A stretch of DNA of 64,000 bases from G963677325 sp963677325 (GTDB taxonomy: Bacteria > Bacteroidota > Bacteroidia > Bacteroidales > Prolixibacteraceae). Below the pieces are notes generated by a model that saw only the letters and a program-made list of their open reading frames with translations, had not been told where the DNA came from and searched no databases. A program made the translations under genes and the position numbers. The stretch spans positions 62,001 through 126,000 of the forward strand of contig CAXXGM010000010.1 in assembly GCA_963677325.2 (NCBI GenBank), written 5' to 3'. Shown piece after piece: positions 43,597 to 52,577 of this stretch (within the stretch, counting starts at the first letter, position 1; each line of letters opens with the position of its first letter).

Positions 43597-46470
43597 GTGG
43601 AAATCTTTCTGAAAAAAGTTGCTGCCGATCTCTTTGAAAAATATGGCGATGAAATGAATCGCCTGACCATTGTTTTCCCAAACAGAAGAGCCGGGATTTT
43701 TTTTATCAATTACCTCAATAGTTTAGTTGACCAGCCGCTCATCTCTCCCGAAATAACCACCATCGATAAGCTGTTCACTTCCTTGTCGGGATACTCTATC
43801 CCTGACCGCCTCAATTTGATCTTCCGTCTTTACCGGGTTTACCGTGATCTGACCTCATCCACCGAACTGTTTGATGATTTTTATTACTGGGGAGGAATGC
43901 TGGTGAGCGATTTCGATCAGGTGGATAAATACCTGGCCGATGCCGATCAATTATTTAAAAACATCACCAACCTGAAGGAAATTGATGAGCGGTTCAGTAT
44001 TCTGCAGCCTGAGAATAAAGAGGCATTGGAAAACTTCTGGAAATCTGTTTTGACTGAAAAAAGAAGCACTAACCAGGATGAATTTGTCAGGTTATGGAAG
44101 GATCTGTCCGGAATTTATAAACAATACAAGACTTCCCTTCAGACTGAAGGTCTTGCTTACGAAGGAATGGTTTACCGCTCCGTCATTGAAGAGATAACCG
44201 GTGGAAATCATTCTCTTTTTCAGGATAAGCAATATGTCTTTGTGGGCTTCAATGCCCTTAACAGGTGCGAGGAAGAGCTGTTCAGTTGCCTGCTCGATTC
44301 AAAACAGGCTTCATTTTACTGGGATTATGATCATTATTATCTCAGCGATCCCAATCAGGAAGCTGGGCTGTTCCTGCGCAAAAATCTTGAAAAATATCCC
44401 CAGGTAAATTTTCCTCTCTCTTACAATTCTTTTTCAGACGAAAAGAAAACTGTTAAGATCCTTAATGTATCCTCGCAGGTTGGCCAGGCCCAGATAGCCG
44501 GGGAGGAGATCGCAAGGGTATTGAAAGAACATGATAGCAACAGGTTCGATGATACAGCTGTGGTCCTCTGTGATGAAGAACTGCTGCTGCCCCTTATCTC
44601 AGCTCTGCCCGTTGAGGCCCGGAAAGTGAATGTCACGATGGGTTTCCCCTTGAAGATGTCGGCCGTTTACAATCTGGTTAATCATCTGGCTGATCTTCAG
44701 AAATTCCTCAAAACAGAAGCCGGCGAAACATATTTCTATTTCAAGAATGTACTGACGGTCCTCAGCAATCAGCTGATAATGTCCGTTTATCCGGAAGATT
44801 GTAAGAAACTTAACTCTTTGATCAGACTGAATAATCTTGTTTACCTGGGTGAAAATGAACTTTCACTCAATGATCTCTTTAAGCTTATTTTTACCTCGCC
44901 GAAAGGACTTACAGGTCTCTCTGAATATTTACCCGAGATACTGAAACAGATCTTTGGGTTCTGGAAAGATAAAGAACAGGAGGAAGCCATCCTGGTCCGC
45001 GAGTATATTTACCATGCTTACCTGGCTGTGAACAGACTAAAGGAAAACATTGTCACCGATGGAATAAAAATTCTCGGTAATACGGATTTCCTTTCGATCA
45101 ATACCTTTTTCCGCCTGACAGACCAATATCTCAGTGAAACCACCGTGCCGTTCGAAGGCGAGCCTGTTGAAGGATTGCAGATCATGGGAATTCTTGAGAC
45201 AAGGGTCCTCGATTTCAGGAATCTTATTCTCCTCTCGGTGAACGACGGGATTATGCCGCGCATCTCTTCCTCCGGATCATTCATTCCCTACAACCTGCGC
45301 AGAGTTTACGGTCTTCCCACGGCGGAGGAGCAAAATGCCGTTTATGCCTATTATTTTTACAGGCTTCTGCAAAGAGCCGGTGATGTGACATTCGTTTATA
45401 ATTCAGCTTCAAACGGACTGCAAACCGGTGAAAAGAGCCGTTATCTTTACCAGCTGCAGATGGAATCCCCTCTTGAGGTGAACGAGTTAAATGCAGTGTA
45501 TAAAATGGAACAGGGAACGGTTCAGGGTATTTTCATTGAAAAGGATGAGCAGGTGATTGCCTCACTGAGAAAGTGTCTTGGTGGACAGTATATCTTGTCT
45601 CCGACGGCTTTGGATAAATACCTCACCTGTCCGCTTCAGTTTTATTTCAGGTATGTGGCCGGTTTAAAAGAGCCTGAAGAAATGGCCGAGGAAGTCGATA
45701 ATCGGATATTCGGGCTCATTTTTCATAAATCCATGGAAAACCTTTACCAGCCGTTTAAGGGTAAAACCATGGATCAAAAAATGATTGAAGAATTGATCAA
45801 AGATCCGGACCTGATCGAAAATTTAATAAATGATTCTTTTAACGCCATTTATTTCAAAAGCTTAAATAAAAATGCAAAGATCCAGTTTTCCGGGAAGAAC
45901 TGGCTTGTTTACAATATCCTGAAAAAATACATCATCCGACTGTTGGAGATCGACAGTAAAAGAGCCCCTTTCAAAATAGAAGGTCTTGAAATACCGGTTG
46001 AAACGATTATCCCTGTTAACGATGAAGATAAAATAAAGATCGGAGGCATCATTGACCGTCTCGACAGATTAAATGGAAATTTCCAAATTCTGGATTATAA
46101 AACGGGAAAAACTGATCTCCAGTTCACTACGCTGAACAGTCTTTTTGAGAAAGAAAACAAAAACAGAAATAAAGCAGCTTTTCAAACATTGGTTTATTCT
46201 TACATCCTGCATAAGAACTTTCCTTTAGAAAAGGCTATTAACCCCGGAATCTTTAATCTTCGAGGATTGTTTGAGGAGAATTATGATCCCCATTTAAAAT
46301 GCAAGGAAAACGGTAATCAACAGGTAGAATTTGTAGCTATATCAGACCTGTTCGCTGACCAGCTGCAAGGTTTATTGACTGAAATATTTAATCCTTCTGT
46401 TCCCTTCCGTCAAACTTCCCTGGAAGAGAACTGCTCTTACTGCATTTATCAGCAAATCTGCCACAAATAG
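43597..46470 (+). CDS. AddB-like PD-(D/E)XK nuclease
   Basis: 957 aa, GTG start; no better ATG in frame nearby. N-terminal IVFPNRRAGIFFINYL resembles AddB and lacks a Walker A loop, so the helicase part is inactive. The C-terminal nuclease (about 690-957) has LSPTALDKYLTCPLQFYF, IGGIIDRLDR and ILDYKTGK. Cys in TCPLQFYF and the terminal ENCSYCIYQQIC supply the four ligands of an AddB-type iron-sulfur cluster. Known role: partner of AddA in double-strand-break end resection. No addA is adjacent in this window, which is unusual; it may lie elsewhere. Confidence 0.85.
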   Translation: MEIFLKKVAADLFEKYGDEMNRLTIVFPNRRAGIFFINYLNSLVDQPLISPEITTIDKLFTSLSGYSIPDRLNLIFRLYRVYRDLTSSTELFDDFYYWGGMLVSDFDQVDKYLADADQLFKNITNLKEIDERFSILQPENKEALENFWKSVLTEKRSTNQDEFVRLWKDLSGIYKQYKTSLQTEGLAYEGMVYRSVIEEITGGNHSLFQDKQYVFVGFNALNRCEEELFSCLLDSKQASFYWDYDHYYLSDPNQEAGLFLRKNLEKYPQVNFPLSYNSFSDEKKTVKILNVSSQVGQAQIAGEEIARVLKEHDSNRFDDTAVVLCDEELLLPLISALPVEARKVNVTMGFPLKMSAVYNLVNHLADLQKFLKTEAGETYFYFKNVLTVLSNQLIMSVYPEDCKKLNSLIRLNNLVYLGENELSLNDLFKLIFTSPKGLTGLSEYLPEILKQIFGFWKDKEQEEAILVREYIYHAYLAVNRLKENIVTDGIKILGNTDFLSINTFFRLTDQYLSETTVPFEGEPVEGLQIMGILETRVLDFRNLILLSVNDGIMPRISSSGSFIPYNLRRVYGLPTAEEQNAVYAYYFYRLLQRAGDVTFVYNSASNGLQTGEKSRYLYQLQMESPLEVNELNAVYKMEQGTVQGIFIEKDEQVIASLRKCLGGQYILSPTALDKYLTCPLQFYFRYVAGLKEPEEMAEEVDNRIFGLIFHKSMENLYQPFKGKTMDQKMIEELIKDPDLIENLINDSFNAIYFKSLNKNAKIQFSGKNWLVYNILKKYIIRLLEIDSKRAPFKIEGLEIPVETIIPVNDEDKIKIGGIIDRLDRLNGNFQILDYKTGKTDLQFTTLNSLFEKENKNRNKAAFQTLVYSYILHKNFPLEKAINPGIFNLRGLFEENYDPHLKCKENGNQQVEFVAISDLFADQLQGLLTEIFNPSVPFRQTSLEENCSYCIYQQICHK

Positions 46471-46583
46471 AAATTGATAGCTCTCTAATATTCGGGAGGA
46501 TATTAATTAATACATTAGGCTGCCTCCCGTAAACATTTAGTTAATCAAACTCCATACTAAGGCTATACCTTCTCCATGTTGTC

Positions 46584-46649
46584 TGTACACTGTCTGTACA
46601 CAGACTGTACCAAATTTGTACAAACAGTGTACATGTTATGTGCAGTCAA
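46584..46649. repeat. 11-bp period TGTAC array inside a large imperfect palindrome
   Basis: TGTAC recurs at 46584, 46595, 46606, 46617 and 46628, exactly 11 bp apart, with a degenerate sixth unit TGTGC at 46639. The first and last parts also form a 16-bp inverted repeat with one mismatch (46584-46599 with 46618-46633). An outer pair CATGTTG (46575-46581) and CAACATG (46647-46653) frames it. It sits between the converging AddB-like and trmD genes. Confidence 0.85.
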
Positions 46650-46726
46650 CATGAGCAAGAACTAACCGGAATATATAATGGGAACTTATGAGGCCTCCTT
46701 CTCCCTGCTTCCGTTCTCCCTTCCCC

Positions 46727-47419
46727 CTATTCTTCTTCTCCGAGCAGTCCGGGCCTTAGTTCCCTGGTTCTCTCAACGGCTTGCTCGTGTTTCCATTCAT
46801 CAACCAGTTGATCATTACCGGACAGGAGAATGTCAGGAACTTTCCAACCCTTGTAATCTGCAGGACGGGTATAGACAGGGGGACTGAGCAATCCATCCTG
46901 GAAAGAATCGGTGAGGGCAGAGGTTTCATCGGATAAAACCCCCGGGATCAGGCGTACGATAGCATCAGAAACAATGGCTGCGGCCAGTTCCCCTCCTGTG
47001 AGGACATAATCGCCGATCGAAAATTCCATTGTTACAAGATGATCGCGAACCCGCTGATCGACTCCTTTATAGTGGCCGCAGAGAATGATCAGATTTTCCT
47101 TAAGAGACAGCATGTTGGCATCACGCTGCTCGAAAAGTTTAGCGTCGGGGGTGAGAAAGATCACCTCATCGTAATTTCGCTGAGACTTTAAATCCGAAAT
47201 TGCACGATCTATGGGTTCAATAGCCATCACCATTCCGGCTCCTTTGCTGAAGGCATAATCATCCACCCGCCTGTGTTTATCAGTGGACCAATCCCTTATA
47301 TTGTGAATGTAAATCTCTGCCAGTCCCTTTACTTGTGCTCTTTTGAGAATGGAATGATTAAACGGACTTTCAAGTAGCTCCGGAACCACAGTTAGGATAT
47401 CTATGCGCATGATGTACAA
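46727..47419 (-). CDS. trmD: tRNA (guanine-37-N1)-methyltransferase
   Basis: 230 aa, or 227 from the more likely start MRIDILTVVPELL (Met4 of the longer form). SPOUT knot motifs: IILCGHYKGVDQRV, SIGDYVLTGGELAA and the linker ETSALTDSFQDGLLSPPVYTRP. It methylates G37 of tRNAs to prevent frameshifting. Neighbouring rimM or rplS is not seen, so the gene is on its own here. Confidence 0.95.
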   Translation of the reverse strand: MYIMRIDILTVVPELLESPFNHSILKRAQVKGLAEIYIHNIRDWSTDKHRRVDDYAFSKGAGMVMAIEPIDRAISDLKSQRNYDEVIFLTPDAKLFEQRDANMLSLKENLIILCGHYKGVDQRVRDHLVTMEFSIGDYVLTGGELAAAIVSDAIVRLIPGVLSDETSALTDSFQDGLLSPPVYTRPADYKGWKVPDILLSGNDQLVDEWKHEQAVERTRELRPGLLGEEE

Positions 47420-47844
47420 ATTTCTGCAAATTTATCATTTCTGTAGTTATGAGAGATGAATTAAGAGAGATGAGATTCCACGAATTTGAGACGAAGGCCG
47501 CAAATCTCAATGACGCTTCGAGGTTTGAGTATTTTAGAAAATCAGCTTTACACATTTTATTTACTGCGTGTCGGTTACAGATTGTAGAAACAGGTGATCA
47601 GTACTCACACACAACAGATGTTCTGATTTGTAAATGTGTTGAAAACCCTATCAAATTGTTCATATTAATAATTTGTCCTCAGTTCGTGCAATTCTTTAAT
47701 GACATAATGGCGTATTGTATCAAATATGCATGCCATTGTGACTTATTTAATCAGAAAAGGCCGGGAAATTTCTTAACGGAATACATTTTGATTATCTCTT
47801 TTCAAATATTACTTAAAAAGTTTAACAAATTAAAAATAGAAATT
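47420..47844. other. Spacer between trmD and hsp20
   Basis: 425 bp. One long open frame extends through it on the plus strand (from 47449) into hsp20, but its N-terminal part has no recognisable sequence. I see no clear promoter. Probably the divergent control region of trmD and hsp20. Confidence 0.4.
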
Positions 47845-48274
47845 ATGAATTCTCTAAAACCCTTTAATCCTGGTGTTTACAGAACATTACCAGTTGATTT
47901 TTTCGATCATTTTCTGTGCAATTCCCTGAACGAAACCAATTCTTCTTTTCCTCTTATAAATATTCTTGAGGATGATGACCATTTGCGGATTGAGCTTGCA
48001 TTGCCCGGATATTCAAAAAGAACAAATCAGTATGAATTATCAGAAAAATGTATTGACCATTAAATCCAATATTGAAGAAAACACCTCTGAAGAAGGAAAA
48101 AAATTCCTGACAAGGGGATTTGTTCCAAAGAACTTTTTAAAACAGTTTATTGTTCCTCAAATGCTGGATGCTGAGAAGATAAGCGCCGAATTTTCAAATG
48201 GAATTCTTTCCGTCAGTGTTCCAAAGAAAGAGGAAGCAAAAGTAAAGGAACCTATTGAGGTTCAAATACAGTGA
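47845..48274 (+). pseudogene. Hsp20 small heat-shock protein, single-base frameshift
   Basis: The alpha-crystallin domain is split between two frames. The first half runs MNSLKPFNPGVYRTLP to IELALPGYSK. The second half (ISMNYQKNVLTIKSN, FLTRGFVPKNF, AEFSNGILSVSVPKK) is in the +1 frame. Adding one A to the A5 run at 48015-48019 restores a single 143-aa protein with all Hsp20 motifs. Either a real frameshift or a homopolymer error. Hsp20 holds unfolding proteins for refolding. A strong terminator follows. Confidence 0.82.
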
Positions 48275-48307
48275 TGGGTTATTTGTTTGATTAAATGTTT
48301 ATTAATG

Positions 48308-48338
48308 GGTCCGGGGGGAAAATCCCCGGACCTTTTTT
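48308..48338 (+). terminator. Terminator of hsp20
   Basis: A perfect 9-bp GC-rich stem GGTCCGGGG / CCCCGGACC (48308-48316 with 48324-48332) followed by T6. Confidence 0.9.
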
Positions 48339-48366
48339 GTTGCAATTAAAATATGTTTCGGAAATC

Positions 48367-48397
48367 TTTGAGGATTAGCGCTTATTATCTATTTTCG
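48367..48397 (+). promoter_or_regulatory. Putative promoter of the DUF349 gene
   Basis: TTTG at 48367-48370, a 19-bp spacer, then TATTTTCG at 48390-48397, one mismatch from TAnnTTTG. 57 bp upstream of the ATG. Confidence 0.5.
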
Positions 48398-48453
48398 TAC
48401 AATAATTTTATTGTGTAAAAACCCTGGCGTAAATGCCGTAACAATTTTGAGAG

Positions 48454-50805
48454 ATGGAATCTTACGAAATGAAAAAAGCCGCTGAGTCTGAAGAAGCAGG
48501 ATCTCAGTTAAAATCTGAGCTGGTTGAAAATCAAGTAGCTCCTGAGAACATTTATGTCGAGGAGGTCAATGCCGAAGAAATTTTCTCACCCGATGTAATG
48601 TCTGGTACTCAAATCATTTCTGAAGAATTGAAGACGGTTGAGGAGAAAGAAGAAATCACACCAACTGATGAAATCACTCAAAAAACCTCATCAGAGGAAA
48701 AAAATATCGCTCAGAGTGCAGAAGAAACCGATTTGGAGAATCCTTCTGAAACTACCCCGGAAGAGAATTTAACCCACGATGAAATGTCTGGTAATCAAAT
48801 CATTTCTGAAGAATTGAAGACAGTTGAGGAAACAGAAGAAATCACCCCAACTGATGAAATCACTCAAGAAACCTTGTCAGAGGAAAAAAATATCGCTCAG
48901 AGTGCAGAAGAAACCGATTTGGAGAATCCTTCTGAAACTGCTCCGGAAGAGAGTTTAACCCACGATGAAATTAAACAAGAAATTAAGGCTGAGCAGGAAT
49001 TTCTACAGAACATTCAGGATCAAGTAACGGAAGAAGATGATGAGGTAGCGGTAGAGACCGAAAACCTCAGTAACATACAGGATTATTCTTCACTCACAAA
49101 AGTACAATTAATAGAGGCTTTCAGTAAAATTCTTCACGAAGGCTCGGTAGATGAAATCAGGCCCCACGCAGAAGCTATTAAAGCTTGTTTTTACAAAATA
49201 CGCAATACTGAAATCCAGGAGAAGAAACAGGCTTTCATTGCGGAAGGCAATGATGAGGTACTCTTTATCCCGGAACCTGAACCGTTGGAAAATGATCTTA
49301 AGGAATTATTAAAGGAATATAAGAACCAACGGGCCGAGGTTAATAAAAAACAGGATGCCCTTAAGGAAGAAAATTATCATAAAAAGCTGTCCATCATCGA
49401 AGAGATAAAAGCCCTTGTTCACAGTGAAGAGTCTATGAATAACACCTTTCAGGAGTTCAATGAACTTCAGGAAAAATGGAGAAAAATAGGCCAGGTTCCG
49501 CAGAACAGAGTAAAAGATCTTTGGGAGAATTATCATTATCATGTGGAGCTTTTCTATGATTTTGTAAAAATCAACCGTGAACTCCGTGATCTTGACCTTC
49601 GCCGGAACATGGATCTTAAGGTGGAGCTCTGTAAAAAAGCCGAAGATCTGGCTGAAAATAATGCGGATGCCCAGGCTTCCTTTAAAGAACTGCAGAAACT
49701 TCATGAATCCTGGAGAGAAATAGGACCTGTGCCACGCGAAGGTAAACAGGAATTATGGGAGCGCTTCAAGGCTGCTACCGCACAGATCAATAAAAAGTAT
49801 CAGCTGCATTTTGAACAGGAACGTACCATTCAGAGGGAACAAATGCAAAAGAAGGCAGAGCTTTGTGAGATGGCAGAGGTTTATGCCGGTTTTGTTTCCG
49901 ACAATCCCCGTGAGTGGAATGACATTACAGAGAAAGTCATTGCTCTGCAGGAGGAATGGAAGAAATACGGCTATGGTCCAAGAAAAGAGAACGCAAAGAT
50001 ATGGGAACGTTTCAGGGCGGCCAATGATGCTTTTTTCCAAAATAAGAGGAATTTTTGGAATGAAAGCAAGGAAAATCTCAATAAAAATCTCACACTGAAG
50101 ACAGAGATCTGTGAGCAGGCTGAGAAGTTAAAGGATAGTGAAGACTGGAAAGCCACAACCGATAAACTGATCACTCTTCAAAAGAAATGGAAAGAAATAG
50201 GTCCTGTTCCACGTAAACAGTCTGAAATTATCTGGAAAAGATTCAGGACTGCCTGTGATGAATTTTTTAATCGAAAAGTTCAGCATTTCTCTGGCATTAC
50301 TGGTGATCAGGATGAGAATTACAAAGCAAAAAAAGCCCTTCTTGCCGAAATCGAAGCTTTTGTACCTTCCGGTGATGCCAAAGCGGATATCGAAACTTTG
50401 AAGAAGTTTCAGGAACGCTGGTCTGAAATCGGATTTGTTCCGTTCCGCAAGAAAGAAGAGATGCAAAATCGCTTTCATGATTCAATGGAAGCTCATTTTG
50501 ATAAATTAAAATTGGACGATCAGGATGTCCAACTTTATAAATTCAAGAGCAAAATAGAACATCTCGCTTCTATTCCTGGTGGTTGGGGAAAGATCAACTC
50601 GGAAAGGGATCGTTGTACGCAGCATTTGAAACAACTTGAGAGCGATATTAATACTCTTGGTAATAATGTTGGATTCTTCGGATCCAGTAAAGGGGCTCAG
50701 TCTCTGATTGATGGAGTCAATGCACAGATTGAAAAAATCAAGGGACAGATTGAATATCTCAAGGCAAAAATTAAAATTATAGATCATCAAGACGAGAAAG
50801 TTTAA
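48454..50805 (+). CDS. DUF349 coiled-coil protein with a duplicated acidic N-terminus
   Basis: 783 aa. Residues 1-210 are acidic and low-complexity (Glu, Thr, Ser) and contain two near-identical 62-residue repeats. Residues 210-760 hold five DUF349 units of about 70-80 residues with a shared pattern such as W(R/K)EIGPVPR and LWERF, in a long helical coiled-coil array. There is no signal peptide. DUF349 proteins are widespread in Bacteroidetes; function unknown. The acidic half may be a disordered tail. Confidence 0.8.
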   Translation: MESYEMKKAAESEEAGSQLKSELVENQVAPENIYVEEVNAEEIFSPDVMSGTQIISEELKTVEEKEEITPTDEITQKTSSEEKNIAQSAEETDLENPSETTPEENLTHDEMSGNQIISEELKTVEETEEITPTDEITQETLSEEKNIAQSAEETDLENPSETAPEESLTHDEIKQEIKAEQEFLQNIQDQVTEEDDEVAVETENLSNIQDYSSLTKVQLIEAFSKILHEGSVDEIRPHAEAIKACFYKIRNTEIQEKKQAFIAEGNDEVLFIPEPEPLENDLKELLKEYKNQRAEVNKKQDALKEENYHKKLSIIEEIKALVHSEESMNNTFQEFNELQEKWRKIGQVPQNRVKDLWENYHYHVELFYDFVKINRELRDLDLRRNMDLKVELCKKAEDLAENNADAQASFKELQKLHESWREIGPVPREGKQELWERFKAATAQINKKYQLHFEQERTIQREQMQKKAELCEMAEVYAGFVSDNPREWNDITEKVIALQEEWKKYGYGPRKENAKIWERFRAANDAFFQNKRNFWNESKENLNKNLTLKTEICEQAEKLKDSEDWKATTDKLITLQKKWKEIGPVPRKQSEIIWKRFRTACDEFFNRKVQHFSGITGDQDENYKAKKALLAEIEAFVPSGDAKADIETLKKFQERWSEIGFVPFRKKEEMQNRFHDSMEAHFDKLKLDDQDVQLYKFKSKIEHLASIPGGWGKINSERDRCTQHLKQLESDINTLGNNVGFFGSSKGAQSLIDGVNAQIEKIKGQIEYLKAKIKIIDHQDEKV
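48601..48972 (+). repeat. 186-bp in-frame tandem duplication
   Basis: Copy 1 is 48601-48786, copy 2 is 48787-48972. They differ at only a few bases, so the duplication is recent or actively homogenised. It adds 62 residues to the DUF349 protein. Confidence 0.9.
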
Positions 50806-50826
50806 TTTTCCTGGCTAAATACATAG

Positions 50827-50855
50827 CCCGTTCCAATCAACTGGGACGGGTTTTT
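50827..50855 (+). terminator. Terminator of the DUF349 gene
   Basis: CCCGTTCCA (50827-50835) pairs with TGGGACGGG (50842-50850, one T-G), then TTTTT. 22 bp after the stop. Confidence 0.85.
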
Positions 50856-50928
50856 GATTTTCTTTAAGGCTCTTTTATAAAAAATTCTGCATTAAGATTA
50901 TTATTAGCTACTTTTACAAACTTTTAAT

Positions 50929-52557
50929 ATGCTTTCAAAAATTAGTTCTGTGACCACAACGAAATACATTTTTGTAACCGGCGGTGTGACGTCATCTCTT
51001 GGGAAAGGAATTCTTGCCTCTTCTCTCGCTTTCTTATTACAGTCCAGAGGCTATAAGGTTACCATCCAAAAGTTGGATCCTTATATTAATGTGGATCCGG
51101 GGACGCTGAATCCTTATGAACATGGTGAATGTTTTGTTACAGAAGACGGGGCTGAAACAGACCTCGATCTGGGGCATTATGAACGTTTTCTTGATTCACC
51201 CCTGTCAAAGGCTAACAATGTGACCACAGGGAGAATTTATCAATCGGTAATCAATAAAGAACGCCGGGGTGATTACCTTGGTAAAACAGTTCAGATCATT
51301 CCTCATATCACCGATGAGATTAAGAGATACATTAAATTTCTTGGGACAAAAAAGAAGTTTGATGTGGTAATCTCTGAAATAGGAGGGACGGTAGGCGACA
51401 TGGAATCTATGCCTTATATAGAGGCAGTCCGTCAGTTGAAATGGGAATTAGGTAGTGATGCTTTGTTTATCCATCTTACACTGGTACCTTATTTACAGGC
51501 TTCCGGTGAATTGAAAACAAAGCCAACACAGCATTCGGTAAAAGCATTGCTTGAAAGCGGAGTACAACCTGATGTCCTGGTATTAAGAACCGAACATGCG
51601 CTGTCGCCTGGAATAAAGGAGAAAGTAGCGCTTTTTTGCAATGTCAACAAGGAATCGGTCATCGAGTGTATTGATGTTTCTACCATTTACGAAGTGCCTC
51701 TGAAAATGAAGGAGGAGAGGTTGGATGAAATAGTTCTTAAAAAATTAAACCTGCCGATTGGGGAAGTTCCCCAGCTTAAATCCTGGAATGAATTTCTTTA
51801 CCGCTTCAAAAATCCCAAAAGGGAAGTAAGGATAGCCCTTGTTGGAAAGTATGTCGAATTAAGGGATGCCTATAAGTCTATTTCAGAGTCTTTGATTCAT
51901 GCCGGGGCTACAAACGAATGCCGGGTTAAGATAGAATGGATTCACTCTGAAAGACTCAATACCGAAAATGTAGACCGGAAATTAAAAGGATGTGCAGGCA
52001 TAATCATAGCTCCTGGTTTTGGTTTACGCGGAATAGAAGGAAAAATAATAGGTGCGGAATACGCACGTGTTAATCAAATTCCTTTCCTTGGAATATGTCT
52101 TGGAATGCAGATTGCTGTGGTTGAATTTGCAAGGAATGTATTGAAACTCAAATGTGCAGATTCCACCGAGATGAATCAGGAAACAAAATATCCTGTCATC
52201 GATTTGATGGAAGAACAAAAGCTGATCAATGAAAAAGGTGGGACGATGCGTTTGGGAGCTTATGCCTGTAATTTAAAAAAGGATTCCAGAGTAATGGCCG
52301 CTTACGGAAAAGCCAAGATTATGGAAAGGCACCGGCACCGGTATGAATTTAACAATATCTATCTGAAACAATTTGAGGAAGCCGGAATGAAAGCTACGGG
52401 TATTAATCCGGATACCACGTTGGTCGAAATTGTAGAAATAGCTTCCCATCCATGGTTTGTTGGGGTTCAGTTCCATCCTGAATACAGTAGCACGGTTCTT
52501 CATCCTCATCCCTTATTTGTTGCATTTGTAAAAGCAGCTCTTGATAATTTAAAATAA
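50929..52557 (+). CDS. pyrG: CTP synthase
   Basis: 542 aa. Synthetase domain (1-275): TGGVTSSLGKGILASSLA with the P-loop, DPYINVDPGTLNPYEHGECF, EIGGTVGDMES. Glutaminase domain (about 295-540): nucleophile Cys in GICLGMQIAVVEFARN and His/Glu in VGVQFHPEYSS. It aminates UTP to CTP using glutamine. yidC follows after 20 bp, so the two form an operon. Confidence 0.97.
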   Translation: MLSKISSVTTTKYIFVTGGVTSSLGKGILASSLAFLLQSRGYKVTIQKLDPYINVDPGTLNPYEHGECFVTEDGAETDLDLGHYERFLDSPLSKANNVTTGRIYQSVINKERRGDYLGKTVQIIPHITDEIKRYIKFLGTKKKFDVVISEIGGTVGDMESMPYIEAVRQLKWELGSDALFIHLTLVPYLQASGELKTKPTQHSVKALLESGVQPDVLVLRTEHALSPGIKEKVALFCNVNKESVIECIDVSTIYEVPLKMKEERLDEIVLKKLNLPIGEVPQLKSWNEFLYRFKNPKREVRIALVGKYVELRDAYKSISESLIHAGATNECRVKIEWIHSERLNTENVDRKLKGCAGIIIAPGFGLRGIEGKIIGAEYARVNQIPFLGICLGMQIAVVEFARNVLKLKCADSTEMNQETKYPVIDLMEEQKLINEKGGTMRLGAYACNLKKDSRVMAAYGKAKIMERHRHRYEFNNIYLKQFEEAGMKATGINPDTTLVEIVEIASHPWFVGVQFHPEYSSTVLHPHPLFVAFVKAALDNLK

Positions 52558-52577
52558 AAAACACCATTTTTAGTTTT

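Noticed and set aside
46493..46532. GGGAGG/CCTCCC hairpin after the AddB-like gene
   Set aside because: The loop is over 20 nt and no T tract follows, so it is not a convincing terminator.
46575..46653. CRISPR array
   Set aside because: Units of 11 bp without spacers of constant length and no cas genes; period and size do not fit CRISPR.
47449..47844. Upstream extension of the hsp20 reading frame
   Set aside because: Hsp20 proteins begin near the ATG at 47845. The upstream part resembles no family and is low quality as protein.
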